Source of the DNA: Lichenicola sp964247735
GTDB taxonomy: Bacteria > Pseudomonadota > Alphaproteobacteria > Acetobacterales > Acetobacteraceae
Length of the DNA: 29,179 nt
Reading direction: 5' to 3'
Assembly: GCA_964247735.1 (NCBI GenBank)
Contig: CAXTVS010000042.1
Coordinates: 1-29,179 of the forward strand
In this document: one piece after another, positions 15,525 to 23,427 of the stretch
How the letters are laid out: the number at the start of each line of letters is the position of its first letter
Numbering within the stretch: position 1 is the first letter of the stretch
The notes under the pieces: generated by a model
What the model was told of the DNA's origin: nothing
Databases searched by the model: none
Seen by the model: only the letters and a program-made list of their open reading frames with translations
Translations under genes and position numbers: made by a program

Positions 15525-17168
15525 ATGGCGACCTGGACCAAGGCACGAGAGGCGCGGGCGGAACGGCTGCAGACGGTCCGGTCGCTGGCAAAAGGCAAGG
15601 TTGTGGCAGCGGACGATGCCACCCAGCTGCTGGAGGGACTGATCCGCCCCGGCGATCGCGTCTGTCTCGAAGGCGACAACCAGAAGCAGGCCGACTTCCT
15701 GGCCCAGGCGCTGAACAGGGTCGATCCGCACAAGGTCCACGACCTGCACATCGTCCAGAGCGGGATCGTGCTGCCCGAGCACCTCGAGCTGTTCGAGACC
15801 GGCATCGCGAAGAAGCTCGACTTCTCCTATTCCGGCCCGCAGAGCGCCGCCCTCGCCCGCGCGCTCGACAAGGGCCACATCGAGCTCGGGGCGATCCACA
15901 CCTACATCGAGCTGTTCGCGCGCTACTTCATGGACCTGACCCCGAACGTCGCCCTGATCGTGGCGCGTCAGGCCGATCGCAACGGCAACCTTTATACGGG
16001 TCCGAACACCGAGGACACGCCGACGATCGTCGAGGCCACCTCGTTCAAGGACGGCATCGTCGTGGCGCAGGTGAACGAGATCGTCGACACGCTGCCGCGC
16101 GTCGACATCCAGGGCGACCAGGTGGACTTCGTCCTGCAGTCGCCGTCGAACTTCTACGTCGAGCCGCTGTTCACCCGCGATCCCGCCAGCGTCACCGAGA
16201 CGCAGATCATGATGGCGATGATGGCGATCAAGGGCATCTACGCCGCATACGGCGTGAAGCGGCTCAACCACGGCATCGGCTTCGCCACCGCGGCGATCGA
16301 GCTGCTCCTGCCGACCTATGCCGAGAAGCTCGGCCTGAAGGGCAGGATCGCCACCCGCTGGGCGCTCAATCCGCATCCGACGCTGATCCCGGCGATCGAG
16401 AGCGGCTGGGTCGAGCAGATCCACTGCTTCGGCTCCGAGGTCGGCATGGACGAGTACATGCGGGCACGGCCCGACATCTACTTCACCGGCCATGACGGCT
16501 CGCTGCGGTCCAACCGCATGATGTGCCAGAACGCCGGCCTCTACGCCTGCGACATGTTCATCGGCGGCACGCTGCAGATCGACCTCGACGGCAACTCGTC
16601 GACCGTCACGCCGGGCCGCATCACCGGCTTCGGCGGTGCGCCGAACATGGGTGCCGACGCCCATGGCCGCCGTCACGCCTCGGATGCCTGGCTCAAGGCC
16701 GGCCGCGAGGCCGCCGACGGCAACGAAGTGCTGACACGGGGCCGCAAGCTCGTGGTGCAGATGGTGGAAACGTTCGGCGACAAGATGGTCCCGGCGTTCG
16801 TCGAGCGCCTGGACAGCATCGCGCTGGCCAGGAAGCTCGGTCTCGAGCTTGCCCCGGTGATGATCTACGGCGACGACGTGACCCACATCGTGACCGAGGA
16901 AGGCATCGCCAACCTGCTCCGCTGCCGCAGCAGAGAGGAGCGCGAGCAGGCGATCCGCGGCGTCGCCGGCTATACGGAGGTCGGCCGCGGCCGCGACCGC
17001 AAGGCGGTCGAGAGCCTGCGCGAACGCGGCATCATCCAGCGCCCGGAGGATATCGGCGTCGAGGCGCTGGACGCCACCCGCAGCCTGCTGGCGGCGCGTT
17101 CGATCAAGGACCTCGTCGACTGGTCGGGCGGGCTGTATCGCCCGCCGCCCAGGTTCCGCAACTGGTAA
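15525..17168 (+). CDS. mdcA: malonate decarboxylase alpha subunit (acetyl-ACP:malonate ACP transferase)
   Basis: The 547-residue product has the length and strongly conserved blocks of MdcA, a CoA-transferase-like enzyme. It moves the phosphoribosyl-dephospho-CoA-bearing carrier MdcC from acetyl to malonate, releasing acetate and forming malonyl-S-MdcC. Recognisable stretches are RLQTVRSLAKGKVVAADDAT near the N-terminus, PGDRVCLEGDNQKQADFLAQ, YTGPNTEDTPTIVEATSFKD, ITGFGGAPNMGADAHGRRHA and VTEEGIANLLRCRSREEREQ. The ATG at 15525 gives the family's normal N-terminus, whereas the upstream open frame is not protein-like. The ribosome binding site (GGAAGCGGA) is modest. It is the first gene of the mdc operon, followed after 10 bp by mdcC. 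Confidence 0.96.
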   Translation: MATWTKAREARAERLQTVRSLAKGKVVAADDATQLLEGLIRPGDRVCLEGDNQKQADFLAQALNRVDPHKVHDLHIVQSGIVLPEHLELFETGIAKKLDFSYSGPQSAALARALDKGHIELGAIHTYIELFARYFMDLTPNVALIVARQADRNGNLYTGPNTEDTPTIVEATSFKDGIVVAQVNEIVDTLPRVDIQGDQVDFVLQSPSNFYVEPLFTRDPASVTETQIMMAMMAIKGIYAAYGVKRLNHGIGFATAAIELLLPTYAEKLGLKGRIATRWALNPHPTLIPAIESGWVEQIHCFGSEVGMDEYMRARPDIYFTGHDGSLRSNRMMCQNAGLYACDMFIGGTLQIDLDGNSSTVTPGRITGFGGAPNMGADAHGRRHASDAWLKAGREAADGNEVLTRGRKLVVQMVETFGDKMVPAFVERLDSIALARKLGLELAPVMIYGDDVTHIVTEEGIANLLRCRSREEREQAIRGVAGYTEVGRGRDRKAVESLRERGIIQRPEDIGVEALDATRSLLAARSIKDLVDWSGGLYRPPPRFRNW

Positions 17169-17178
17169 GGAGCCGGTC

Positions 17179-17508
17179 ATGGACACCCTCGCCTTCCACT
17201 ACGAGACCGCCCGCACCCTCGGCGGCAGCCTGCATCAGGCGCTGGTCGGCGTGGTCGCCTCCGGCAACCTCGAGATCCTCGCCGAGCGGGTCGAGACGCC
17301 CGGTGCCTGCGCGGTCGAGATCGCGACCGCGGCCGAGGGGTTCGGCGAGATCTGGTCCCTGGTCGTGCGGGATTTCGTCGAGCGTGCCTCGCCCGGCGGC
17401 GTCCGCTTCTCGATCAACGACGGGGGTGCGCGGCCCGACACGGTGATGCTGCGGCTGATGCAGGCCGTCCGCGTGCTGGAAACCGACGAGCTGGACGCCA
17501 CGGCATGA
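17179..17508 (+). CDS. mdcC: malonate decarboxylase acyl carrier protein (delta subunit)
   Basis: MdcC is the small acyl carrier of the decarboxylase. It carries 2'-(5''-phosphoribosyl)-3'-dephospho-CoA on a serine instead of phosphopantetheine. At 109 residues its length is typical. The attachment region GVVASGNLEILAERV places the modified serine at Ser28, matching the S-G-N/D-L-E-V context known in the family. Further conserved blocks are the central FGEIWSLVVRDFVERASPGG and ARPDTVMLRLMQAVRVLE. AAGGAG precedes the ATG. The last four bases (ATGA) overlap the mdcD start. MdcB and MdcG, encoded downstream, make and attach its prosthetic group, and MdcH or MdcA load it. Confidence 0.95.
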   Translation: MDTLAFHYETARTLGGSLHQALVGVVASGNLEILAERVETPGACAVEIATAAEGFGEIWSLVVRDFVERASPGGVRFSINDGGARPDTVMLRLMQAVRVLETDELDATA

Positions 17509-18434
17509 GCCGCCTCACGGACCTGCACGACGCAAGCTGGCTGGAGGCCTCGGCACGCGAGCGCGTGCTGGGCCTGCTCGATCCGCACAGCTTCTCGGAG
17601 TTCATCGGTCCGGAGCGGCGCGAGACGAGCCCGCATCTGAGGCTGTTCGACCTGCCGGCCGCGTTCGACGACGGAGTCGTGGTGGGACGTGGCCAGGTCG
17701 ACGGACGCGACGTGCTGGTGGCGGCGCAGGAGGGCCGCTTCATGGGCGGCACGTTCGGCGAGGTCTCCGGCGCCAAGATCACCGGCCTGCTGCGCGCGGC
17801 ACGGATCGGCGCCGGTGACCACGGTCCGCGCACGGTCCTGCTGCTGCTCGATACCGGCGGGGTGAGGCTGCAGGAGGCGAACGCCGGCGAGCTCGCGGTG
17901 TCGGAGATCATCCGCGCCATCGCCGAGGCGCGGGCGGCCGGCATCACCGTCATCGCGATGATCGGCGGCAGGGCAGGTGCCTTCGGAGGTGGCGGCATCA
18001 TCACCGCCTGCTGCACGCGCATCGTGGTCTCCCAGCACGGCCGCGTCAGCGTGTCGGGGCCGGAGGTGATCGAGACCAACAAGGGCGTGGAGGAGTTCGA
18101 CAGCAGGGATCGTGCCCTGGTCTGGCGCATCACCGGCGGACGCACCCGGCGGCTGACCGGCGGCGCCGACCTGTATGTCGAGGACAAGGTCAGCGCGTTC
18201 CGCCAGGCCGCGGTGCTGCTGTCACGGCGCGCGCCTCCGGCCTTCGACCTGGACACGCTGCAGGCCGAGCAGCGGCGGCTCGAGACCAGACTGAGGGAGG
18301 CCGGCGACAGCCGCGACGCCATCGAGCTCTGGAGGCTGCGCAGGCTGGACGATCCGGGCGGGATCGCCGACCTGCCGGAACCGGCCTTCATCACGCTGTG
18401 CGAGACGGAAGGGCCCGACCATGACGCTCGATGA
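17505..18434 (+). CDS. mdcD: malonate decarboxylase beta subunit (malonyl-S-ACP decarboxylase)
   Basis: The product has 309 residues and belongs to the carboxyltransferase/crotonase-like fold shared with acetyl-CoA carboxylase beta subunits. It works with MdcE to decarboxylate malonyl-S-MdcC to acetyl-S-MdcC without biotin. Typical blocks are SFSEFIGPERRETSPHLRLF, VAAQEGRFMGGTFGEVSGAK, LLLLDTGGVRLQEANAGELA and IGGRAGAFGGGGIITACCTR, whose glycines form the oxyanion hole. VSGPEVIETNKGVEEFDSRD is also strongly conserved in MdcD. The start overlaps the mdcC stop by four bases and the end overlaps mdcE by 14 bases, so stoichiometric expression is likely. Confidence 0.95.
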   Translation: MSRLTDLHDASWLEASARERVLGLLDPHSFSEFIGPERRETSPHLRLFDLPAAFDDGVVVGRGQVDGRDVLVAAQEGRFMGGTFGEVSGAKITGLLRAARIGAGDHGPRTVLLLLDTGGVRLQEANAGELAVSEIIRAIAEARAAGITVIAMIGGRAGAFGGGGIITACCTRIVVSQHGRVSVSGPEVIETNKGVEEFDSRDRALVWRITGGRTRRLTGGADLYVEDKVSAFRQAAVLLSRRAPPAFDLDTLQAEQRRLETRLREAGDSRDAIELWRLRRLDDPGGIADLPEPAFITLCETEGPDHDAR

Positions 18435-19152
18435 GCTGGCCGACGCCCTGTTCCCGGGCGGTCACGACCTCCGCACCGACGCGTACGGTGCCACCGGCGG
18501 CGCGGCCACCACGGCCGCCGGCACGGGGGTCGGCGTCGTCGGCATCTCCGGAGGCAGGCCGGTCGGGATCGATGCGGCCATCGCGTTGTCGCGTATGGTG
18601 CTGGACCATGTCGCCCGCGGCGGCGACACGCCGCTGCTGGTGCTGGTCGACACGCAGAGCCAGGAGATGGCCCGTCGCGACGAGCTGCTCGGGCTCAACG
18701 AGTACCTGGCGCATCTGAGCAAGAGCCTGGCCCTGGCGTCGTTCAGCGGCCACCGCACGATCGGCATCATCTACGGCGGCGCCGCGGCCGGTGCGTTCAT
18801 CGCGACCGCCCTGTCGACCGACCTCCTGGTGGCGGTGCCGGGTGCGGAGCCCAGCGTCATGGACCTGCCCTCCATCGCCCGGGTCACCAAGCTGCCGCTC
18901 GACCGGCTGCAGGAGATGGCCAGGGACACGCCGATCTTCGCGCCGGGCCTCGACCCGCTGCTGAGCACAGGCGCGGTCGCCGAGAGCTGGGACACGGACC
19001 GCACATCGTATTCCGGCAGGCTCGATGCGCTGCTGTCGGACGAACCGCGCCGGACCGACACACGCGACCTGCTCGGTGCCGAGCGCAAGGGCCGGCTGAA
19101 GGCGGCGGCCGTGGCCACTGCCATGGCGCAGGAGGTCCTGTCGCATCGATGA
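18421..19152 (+). CDS. mdcE: malonate decarboxylase gamma subunit
   Basis: The 243-residue protein is the partner of MdcD and has the same carboxyltransferase-type fold. GISGGRPVGIDAAIALSRMV, LVDTQSQEMARRDELLGLNE and the glycine-rich IGIIYGGAAAGAFIATAL supply the second half of the malonyl-carrier site. GAEPSVMDLPSIARVTKLPL is another conserved MdcE stretch. Together, MdcD and MdcE release CO2 from malonyl-S-MdcC. Length is slightly short but within the family's range. The start lies inside the end of mdcD (14-bp overlap), and its stop overlaps the mdcG start (ATGA), which supports co-translation. Confidence 0.93.
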   Translation: MTLDELADALFPGGHDLRTDAYGATGGAATTAAGTGVGVVGISGGRPVGIDAAIALSRMVLDHVARGGDTPLLVLVDTQSQEMARRDELLGLNEYLAHLSKSLALASFSGHRTIGIIYGGAAAGAFIATALSTDLLVAVPGAEPSVMDLPSIARVTKLPLDRLQEMARDTPIFAPGLDPLLSTGAVAESWDTDRTSYSGRLDALLSDEPRRTDTRDLLGAERKGRLKAAAVATAMAQEVLSHR

Positions 19153-19832
19153 GTGCATCCGGCTCGGCACGGCACGACCTGCTGCGGCTGACACCGACGG
19201 GATGGTCGCAGCTGCGGGTGCGGCAACCGGCGCTGGCAGCGATGGCCGGCATCAGGCTGTGGGCCGAGCAGGGCCATCCGGTCATCGTCCGGCGCCCCCA
19301 GCCGGGGGACCTGCCGGCGCTGCTGCCGGTGGCGGTGGCATTGCCCCCCGGCCACGGGCGAGCCCGGCTCGCCTTCCAGGTCGCCGCCTCCGACGTCGCC
19401 ATCCGGGAGCCGCCGCCGACGCTGCTGGAGGTGCTGCCGGTGATCCCCGAGGGCTGGCGCACGCGGGCCGAGGCGGTGCTGGCGGAGGCAGACCGGTGCG
19501 GGGTGATCCCGCGCGTGTTCGGCAGCCTGATGTGGCAGCACGTGACCGGCCTCGCCTACCTGCGCCCGGAGTCCGACCTCGACCTGGTCTGGCCAATCGC
19601 CCGCGACCAGGAGGCCGCCACGCTGATCGGAGCGGTGGTGGCGGCGCTGTCGCGGCTCGATCGAACGACCGGACCGCGGCTCGACGGCGAGATCCTGGTC
19701 GAGGGCGTCGGCGCCGCCAACTGGCGCGAGCTCGGCAGGCCGGACGTCAGCCAGGTGCTGGTCAAGACCGGGACGGATGTCGTCATGATGACGCGGACGC
19801 GGTTCGTCTCCGGCGCAGGCCGCCCGTGCTGA
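19149..19832 (+). CDS. mdcG: malonate decarboxylase holo-ACP synthase
   Basis: MdcG is the phosphoribosyl-dephospho-CoA transferase that attaches the prosthetic group to the serine of MdcC with release of pyrophosphate. The 227-residue length fits. VFGSLMWQHVTGLAYLRPES followed by DLDLVW carries the S-D-x-D nucleotidyltransferase pair (D143 and D145), known to be needed for catalysis in the family. The N-terminal block RHDLLRLTPTGWSQL and the middle segment (LWAEQGHPVIVRRPQPGDLP) are also typical. It overlaps the mdcE stop by four bases. Its own TGA stop is overlapped by the probable GTG start of mdcB. Confidence 0.92.
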   Translation: MSASGSARHDLLRLTPTGWSQLRVRQPALAAMAGIRLWAEQGHPVIVRRPQPGDLPALLPVAVALPPGHGRARLAFQVAASDVAIREPPPTLLEVLPVIPEGWRTRAEAVLAEADRCGVIPRVFGSLMWQHVTGLAYLRPESDLDLVWPIARDQEAATLIGAVVAALSRLDRTTGPRLDGEILVEGVGAANWRELGRPDVSQVLVKTGTDVVMMTRTRFVSGAGRPC

Positions 19833-20704
19833 GCGCGGCCGCGTTGCCGCGGCCGGCTGCACGGGCAGGCGACACGGTGGATGCGGCCCGGATCGGTGCG
19901 CTGGCTTATCGCGCGCTGCTGCTGGAGCTGGACACCTATCCGAAGCCCGGCCTCGTCAGCCCCATCGACAGCGGCAGCCACGGTGACATGGACTGCGCCA
20001 GCTTCCGGGCGAGTGCCGACGCGATACAACCGTTCCTGGTCCGACTGGCGCAGGCAGGCGCCGACGACGCGCCGATGCGGCGCCTGCGCGAGATCGGGAT
20101 GGAGGCGGAGGCGGCGATGGCGACGGTCACTGCCGGCGTCAACACCCACCGCGGCGCCATCTTCGGCCTGGGGCTGCTGTGTGCGGCAGCCGGCGCACGG
20201 GCCGCCGGGGGTGCAGCAGGCGAGCTGGGCGGGATCGTGCGCGCGCTGTGGGGTGATGCGATCCGCGAAGGCCCGATCCCGCTGCACAGCCACGGCTCCG
20301 ACGCCCTGCGCCGCTTCCGCGCCGGCGGGGCGCGGCTGGAGGCGGCGAACGGCTTCGAGACGCTCTACGCCGTCGGGCTGCCGGCCTGGCGCCATGGCCG
20401 GCACCGGGTTCCGGACGATGCCGAGGCGGCGCGGATCCAGTGCCTGTTCGCGTTGCTGGCGGTGGTGCAGGACACCACCCTGCTGCATCGCGGCGGCGCC
20501 GAGGGCCTCGCCTTTGCGCAGGCCGCCGCACGGGCGTTCCTGGACCGGGGCGGCGTCGGCCAGCCCGGCTGGCGTGAGCATGCGGTGACGCTGCACCACC
20601 GCTTCGTCGCCCGTCGCCTGTCCGCCGGAGGCTGCGCCGACCTGCTGGCGATGACCTTGTTCCTGGCGATGATGGCGGGCGAATGCGAAGCGGACACGGC
20701 GTGA
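19826..20704 (+). CDS. mdcB: triphosphoribosyl-dephospho-CoA synthase
   Basis: MdcB makes 2'-(5''-triphosphoribosyl)-3'-dephospho-CoA from ATP and dephospho-CoA, the donor used by MdcG. It belongs to the CitG/MdcB family of all-helical enzymes. The 292-residue product shows LLLELDTYPKPGLVSPIDSG with SHGDMDCASF (residues about 31-60), and VTAGVNTHRGAIFGLGLL, both family signatures. VQDTTLLHRGG fits the conserved D-T-x-x-x-x-R-G/K motif. The start is uncertain: the GTG at 19826 overlaps mdcG by seven bases and was chosen for coupling, and GTG codons further in are possible. The stop overlaps a GTG at 20701 that opens a 68-codon frame. Confidence 0.9.
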   Translation: MLSAAALPRPAARAGDTVDAARIGALAYRALLLELDTYPKPGLVSPIDSGSHGDMDCASFRASADAIQPFLVRLAQAGADDAPMRRLREIGMEAEAAMATVTAGVNTHRGAIFGLGLLCAAAGARAAGGAAGELGGIVRALWGDAIREGPIPLHSHGSDALRRFRAGGARLEAANGFETLYAVGLPAWRHGRHRVPDDAEAARIQCLFALLAVVQDTTLLHRGGAEGLAFAQAAARAFLDRGGVGQPGWREHAVTLHHRFVARRLSAGGCADLLAMTLFLAMMAGECEADTA

Positions 20705-20907
20705 CCACCACGGTTGCCCCGGTTCTGCTGCCGACGTCGTTGCCCGGCCGGCCTGTCGGCTGGCGCCGCCTGCCTGGTCGGTCGGCTGTCCCGGCATCGT
20801 CCTCGCGCTCCCGCCATGGGCCGGTGATCGACGCCTCGCTGGTGCTCGCCCCCGGCATCGGCAACCGTCCCGGCCTGGGCACCTCCATCGGTGGGAGGCC
20901 AGGATGA
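20701..20907 (+). CDS. 68-codon frame coupled to mdcB and mdcH, doubtful
   Basis: A GTG at 20701 overlaps the mdcB stop by four bases (GTGA), and the frame's own TGA overlaps the mdcH ATG by four bases (ATGA). The frame exactly fills the 200-bp gap in an otherwise compact operon. The predicted product is Pro/Arg/Ser/Gly-rich (PTSLPGRPVGWRRLPGRSAV, then IDASLVLAPGIGNRPGLGTS), with no recognised domain or membrane segment. An open frame of this length occurs easily by chance at this GC. It may be a small coupled protein, a translational bridge, or simply spacer DNA. Confidence 0.3.
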   Translation: MTTTVAPVLLPTSLPGRPVGWRRLPGRSAVPASSSRSRHGPVIDASLVLAPGIGNRPGLGTSIGGRPG

Positions 20908-21839
20908 GCGGAGGCCTGACGGCGATCCTGTGCTCCGGCCAGGGCAACCAGCATCGCGAGATGTTCGCCTGGCTCGGCGACGTGCCCGAGGCGGCTGCCG
21001 TCTTCGCGGCTGCGGCACCGTTCCTGGACGGCGTCGATCCGCGCCGCTTCGTGCGGGACGCCGAGGAACGCGCCCTGTTCGACAACCGCGCCGGGCAGAT
21101 CCTGTGCTGCACGCAGGCGCTGGCGGCGTGGGCGATGCTGGGGGACAAGCGTCCGCGCAGGATCGTGCTGGCGGGCTACAGCGTCGGCGAGCTCGCCGCC
21201 TGGGGCTGTGCCGGGCACTTCACGCCGCGGCAGGTCCTGGCACTGGCCTCCGAGCGTGCGGATCTGATGGATCGGGAGGCGCCGGAGGATGCCGGCCTTG
21301 CTGCCGTCATCGGCATCCGGCGCAGCACGCTGGACCGGGTCCTGCAGGAGAGCGGCGCCTGCCTTGCCATCAGCAACGACGAGGACAACGCCGTCATCGG
21401 CGGCACCGGCCAGGCGCTGGACCAGGCGCTGGCAGCGGCGAAGGCGCATGGAGCCACGACCGCCCGGCGGTTGCGCGTTTCGGTGCCGTCGCACACGCCG
21501 CTGCTGCGCGCGGCCGGGACCGCGTTCGGCCAGGCGTTGGAGAGGCAGGCGCGTCACGCCCCCTGCGAAGGCGTCCGCCTGTTGAGCGGCATCGACGCCG
21601 GGACCGTGCGCGATCCCGCAGCCGGCCTGCGCAAGCTCGCAGCCCAGATCGGCCAGACCATCGACTGGGGCGCCTGCCTGCGCGCCTGCCTGGAGCTCGG
21701 CGCCGAGACGTTTCTCGAGCTCGGCCCCGGAACCGCGCTGGGCCGCATGGCCGAAGGCCTGACCGGCGGCCTGCGCAGCCGATCGGTCGACCAGTTCCGC
21801 AGCGCCGCCGGCGTCCGCACGTGGTTGACGTCCGCCTGA
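20904..21839 (+). CDS. mdcH: malonyl-CoA:ACP transacylase of malonate decarboxylase (epsilon)
   Basis: The 311-residue protein has the FabD-like acyltransferase fold. It transfers malonyl from malonyl-CoA to the MdcC thiol to start the decarboxylase cycle. AILCSGQGNQHREMFAWLGD is the N-terminal oxyanion region, VLAGYSVGELAAWGCAGHFT holds the nucleophile Ser93 in G-x-S-x-G, and RLRVSVPSHTPLLRAAGTAF provides the catalytic His. FLELGPGTALGRMAEG closes the domain. GGGAGG lies close before the ATG at 20904. It is the last gene of the mdc operon: the next gene downstream is on the opposite strand, about 100 bp away, and no clear terminator hairpin was recognised between them. Confidence 0.93.
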   Translation: MSGGLTAILCSGQGNQHREMFAWLGDVPEAAAVFAAAAPFLDGVDPRRFVRDAEERALFDNRAGQILCCTQALAAWAMLGDKRPRRIVLAGYSVGELAAWGCAGHFTPRQVLALASERADLMDREAPEDAGLAAVIGIRRSTLDRVLQESGACLAISNDEDNAVIGGTGQALDQALAAAKAHGATTARRLRVSVPSHTPLLRAAGTAFGQALERQARHAPCEGVRLLSGIDAGTVRDPAAGLRKLAAQIGQTIDWGACLRACLELGAETFLELGPGTALGRMAEGLTGGLRSRSVDQFRSAAGVRTWLTSA

Positions 21840-21943
21840 AGCACCCGGTCAGTCCGCGCGGCGCGGGCCGACGTCCCGCCCCGCCTGAACTCTCGCGGTG
21901 CCTTCGGCGCCGGGCCGGAACGGCGGGATCCGTGGCAACCGGC

Positions 21944-22645
21944 TCAGGCGGCGGCGCACCGGCCACGTCGGCGCAGCACGGCGCCGAGCGCCAACAGGCC
22001 GGCGCCGAACAGGCTCAGCGACATCGGCTCCGGCACCGACACCTGCAGCACCGACGGCGCGCCGTTCTCGCGGGCGTAGTACAGGACGGCGTTGATGCTG
22101 CTGCCGATCACCACGGTGTCGGTGACCTGCGTGGTCGGTCCCGCATAAGCGGTGTTGTAGGCGGTCTGGTTGTTGAACACGCTGAACCCATCGTCGTGGG
22201 TGACGGTCAGCACCGTGCCGGCAGCCAGGTCGCCCAGGGTGATCTGGTACAGCGAGCCGTAGCCGTAGCCGCCCGCGCTTCCGCTGGAGGACAGGAAGCT
22301 CGCCTCGGTGCTGAAGTTCGCGACGCTCGTCCCGTCGTAGAGCACGGGACCGGTGTTCGACGCCTGGTAGTTCGAGATGTTGGCGGTGCTGAAGCCGAAA
22401 TCGCTGTTCAAGTCCGCTGCCGTGCTGTCCCCGAACGACAGCGGCCCGGTGTAGGTGAAGTTGGCGGTTGTCGCCGTGTCGGTGCTGTTGGTGAAGCTCA
22501 TGGCGCCGCGCACGGCGTCGAACGGCGTGCCGTTGGTGACCTCCGTCTCCACCCGGACTGCATACACCCCGGCATGCGCCGCACCCGCGAGCCCCATGGA
22601 GACTGCCAGGATGGCGGCTGCCGCGGTCGTCGTCTTTCCGGTCAT
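21944..22645 (-). CDS. PEP-CTERM sorting-signal protein
   Basis: The 233-residue product has a signal peptide (TTTAAAAILAVSMGLAGAAH with cleavage near A-H-A, residue 25). A Thr/Ser/Asn-rich exported body of about 180 residues follows. The C-terminus is a classic PEP-CTERM signal: VPEPMSLSLFGAGLLALGAV followed by LRRRGR. Such proteins are processed by exosortase (EpsH/XrtA type) and reach the cell surface or exopolysaccharide matrix. No enzymatic domain is recognised; the body looks like a beta-rich surface protein with almost no cysteine. AGGGAACAG precedes the ATG. No exosortase or polysaccharide gene is in the window, so its processing machinery must be elsewhere. Confidence 0.85.
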   Translation of the reverse strand: MTGKTTTAAAAILAVSMGLAGAAHAGVYAVRVETEVTNGTPFDAVRGAMSFTNSTDTATTANFTYTGPLSFGDSTAADLNSDFGFSTANISNYQASNTGPVLYDGTSVANFSTEASFLSSSGSAGGYGYGSLYQITLGDLAAGTVLTVTHDDGFSVFNNQTAYNTAYAGPTTQVTDTVVIGSSINAVLYYARENGAPSVLQVSVPEPMSLSLFGAGLLALGAVLRRRGRCAAA

Positions 22646-22689
22646 GAATGGCTGTTCCCTGCTGCTTCGATACGGGTCTGCAAGGAATA

Positions 22690-22718
22690 TGCCTAGGAGG
22701 AAGGTGTAGTCCGGTCAA
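22690..22718 (-). promoter_or_regulatory. candidate sigma-70-type promoter for the PEP-CTERM gene
   Basis: On the minus strand TTGACC (22713-22718) is followed after 17 bases by TAGGCA (22690-22695), about 45 bp upstream of the PEP-CTERM start. The -35 matches five of six consensus bases; the -10 is poor. The rest of the gap between the PEP-CTERM gene and the DUF3140 gene (22719-22989) holds no gene, only a short CCCTGC/GCAGGG inverted repeat. Confidence 0.3.
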
Positions 22719-22989
22719 CGGGTTGTCCCGAAGGATCCGGACAGACCGTAAGGTTTTCCGACGGCCCCCTGCCTGCAGGGCGGCTGGCGGCTTGCCGGCC
22801 TCTTGGCCCATGGCTGGCGTCCCCGCCGTCGCGGACCGGCACGGACATTCCCGTCCGGCCGGTCCCGGACGGTGCGGCGGCACGGAACCGACACGGTCCG
22901 CACCCGTCACCGGCACGATGGCGTTCCACGCCCGGCGTCGGCCGGCCACCCGATGCCGGCGCCAGAACGTCGACCGCCCCGTCCGGCCT

Positions 22990-23346
22990 TCAATCCTTCA
23001 GCGGATCGTGCCCCCAGTTCATCAGCGAGGCGCGCCAGCGGCTGTGCTCCACGTCGCCGGACGGGTGCTGCGCCAAGTGGCGATGCACGTAGCCCACCAC
23101 CTTCTTCATGTGCGCATAGTCCTCCTCGGTCAGGTCCGCCGGCTTCTTGTGCTTGATCTCGACGATCCGGTGCCCTTCCTTGTGGCCGACCGCCTCGGTG
23201 CCGCCGGCGCTCTTCTTGTTGGTCCCGTCCGCCCAGCCGACCGATTTCGACTCGTCGCTGTCGAGCCACTTCTCCAGGGCGGCGGGCGTCATGTTCACCA
23301 CCTCCTTGAAGGACTTCACGATTTCCTGGTGGTCGTCATCCGCCAT
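22990..23346 (-). CDS. DUF3140 domain-containing protein
   Basis: The small soluble protein of 118 residues matches DUF3140. The N-terminal EIVKSFKEVVNMTPAALEKW LDSDESKSVGW is a conserved block, followed by GHKEGHRIVEIKHKKPADLT EEDYAHMKKVVGYVHRH and the C-terminal SRWRASLMNWGHDP. The family has no known biochemical role; its basic, helix-rich make-up has led to suggestions of DNA association, which is not shown here. The ATG at 23346 is preceded by GGGAGCAGG; the frame is open a little further but that start gives a non-conserved extension. It follows ilvC by 81 bp on the same strand and could be read through from it. Confidence 0.85.
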   Translation of the reverse strand: MADDDHQEIVKSFKEVVNMTPAALEKWLDSDESKSVGWADGTNKKSAGGTEAVGHKEGHRIVEIKHKKPADLTEEDYAHMKKVVGYVHRHLAQHPSGDVEHSRWRASLMNWGHDPLKD

Positions 23347-23427
23347 GGCCTGCTCCCGCTGCTTCACGCGGAACGGCTGCGCACCGGCAGGGTTCGCCGG
23401 CCGCGATGCACGTCGCGGTGACGCGCC

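Noticed and set aside
14997..17186. 729-codon minus-strand frame opposite mdcA
   Set aside because: It mirrors the highly conserved mdcA codons and shows low-complexity Asp/Val/His/Arg composition. It has no domain or plausible ribosome binding site.
22693..22929. Minus-strand frame in the PEP-CTERM upstream region
   Set aside because: It is low-complexity Arg/Gly/Pro with no start signal, and the stretch also holds the probable promoter.
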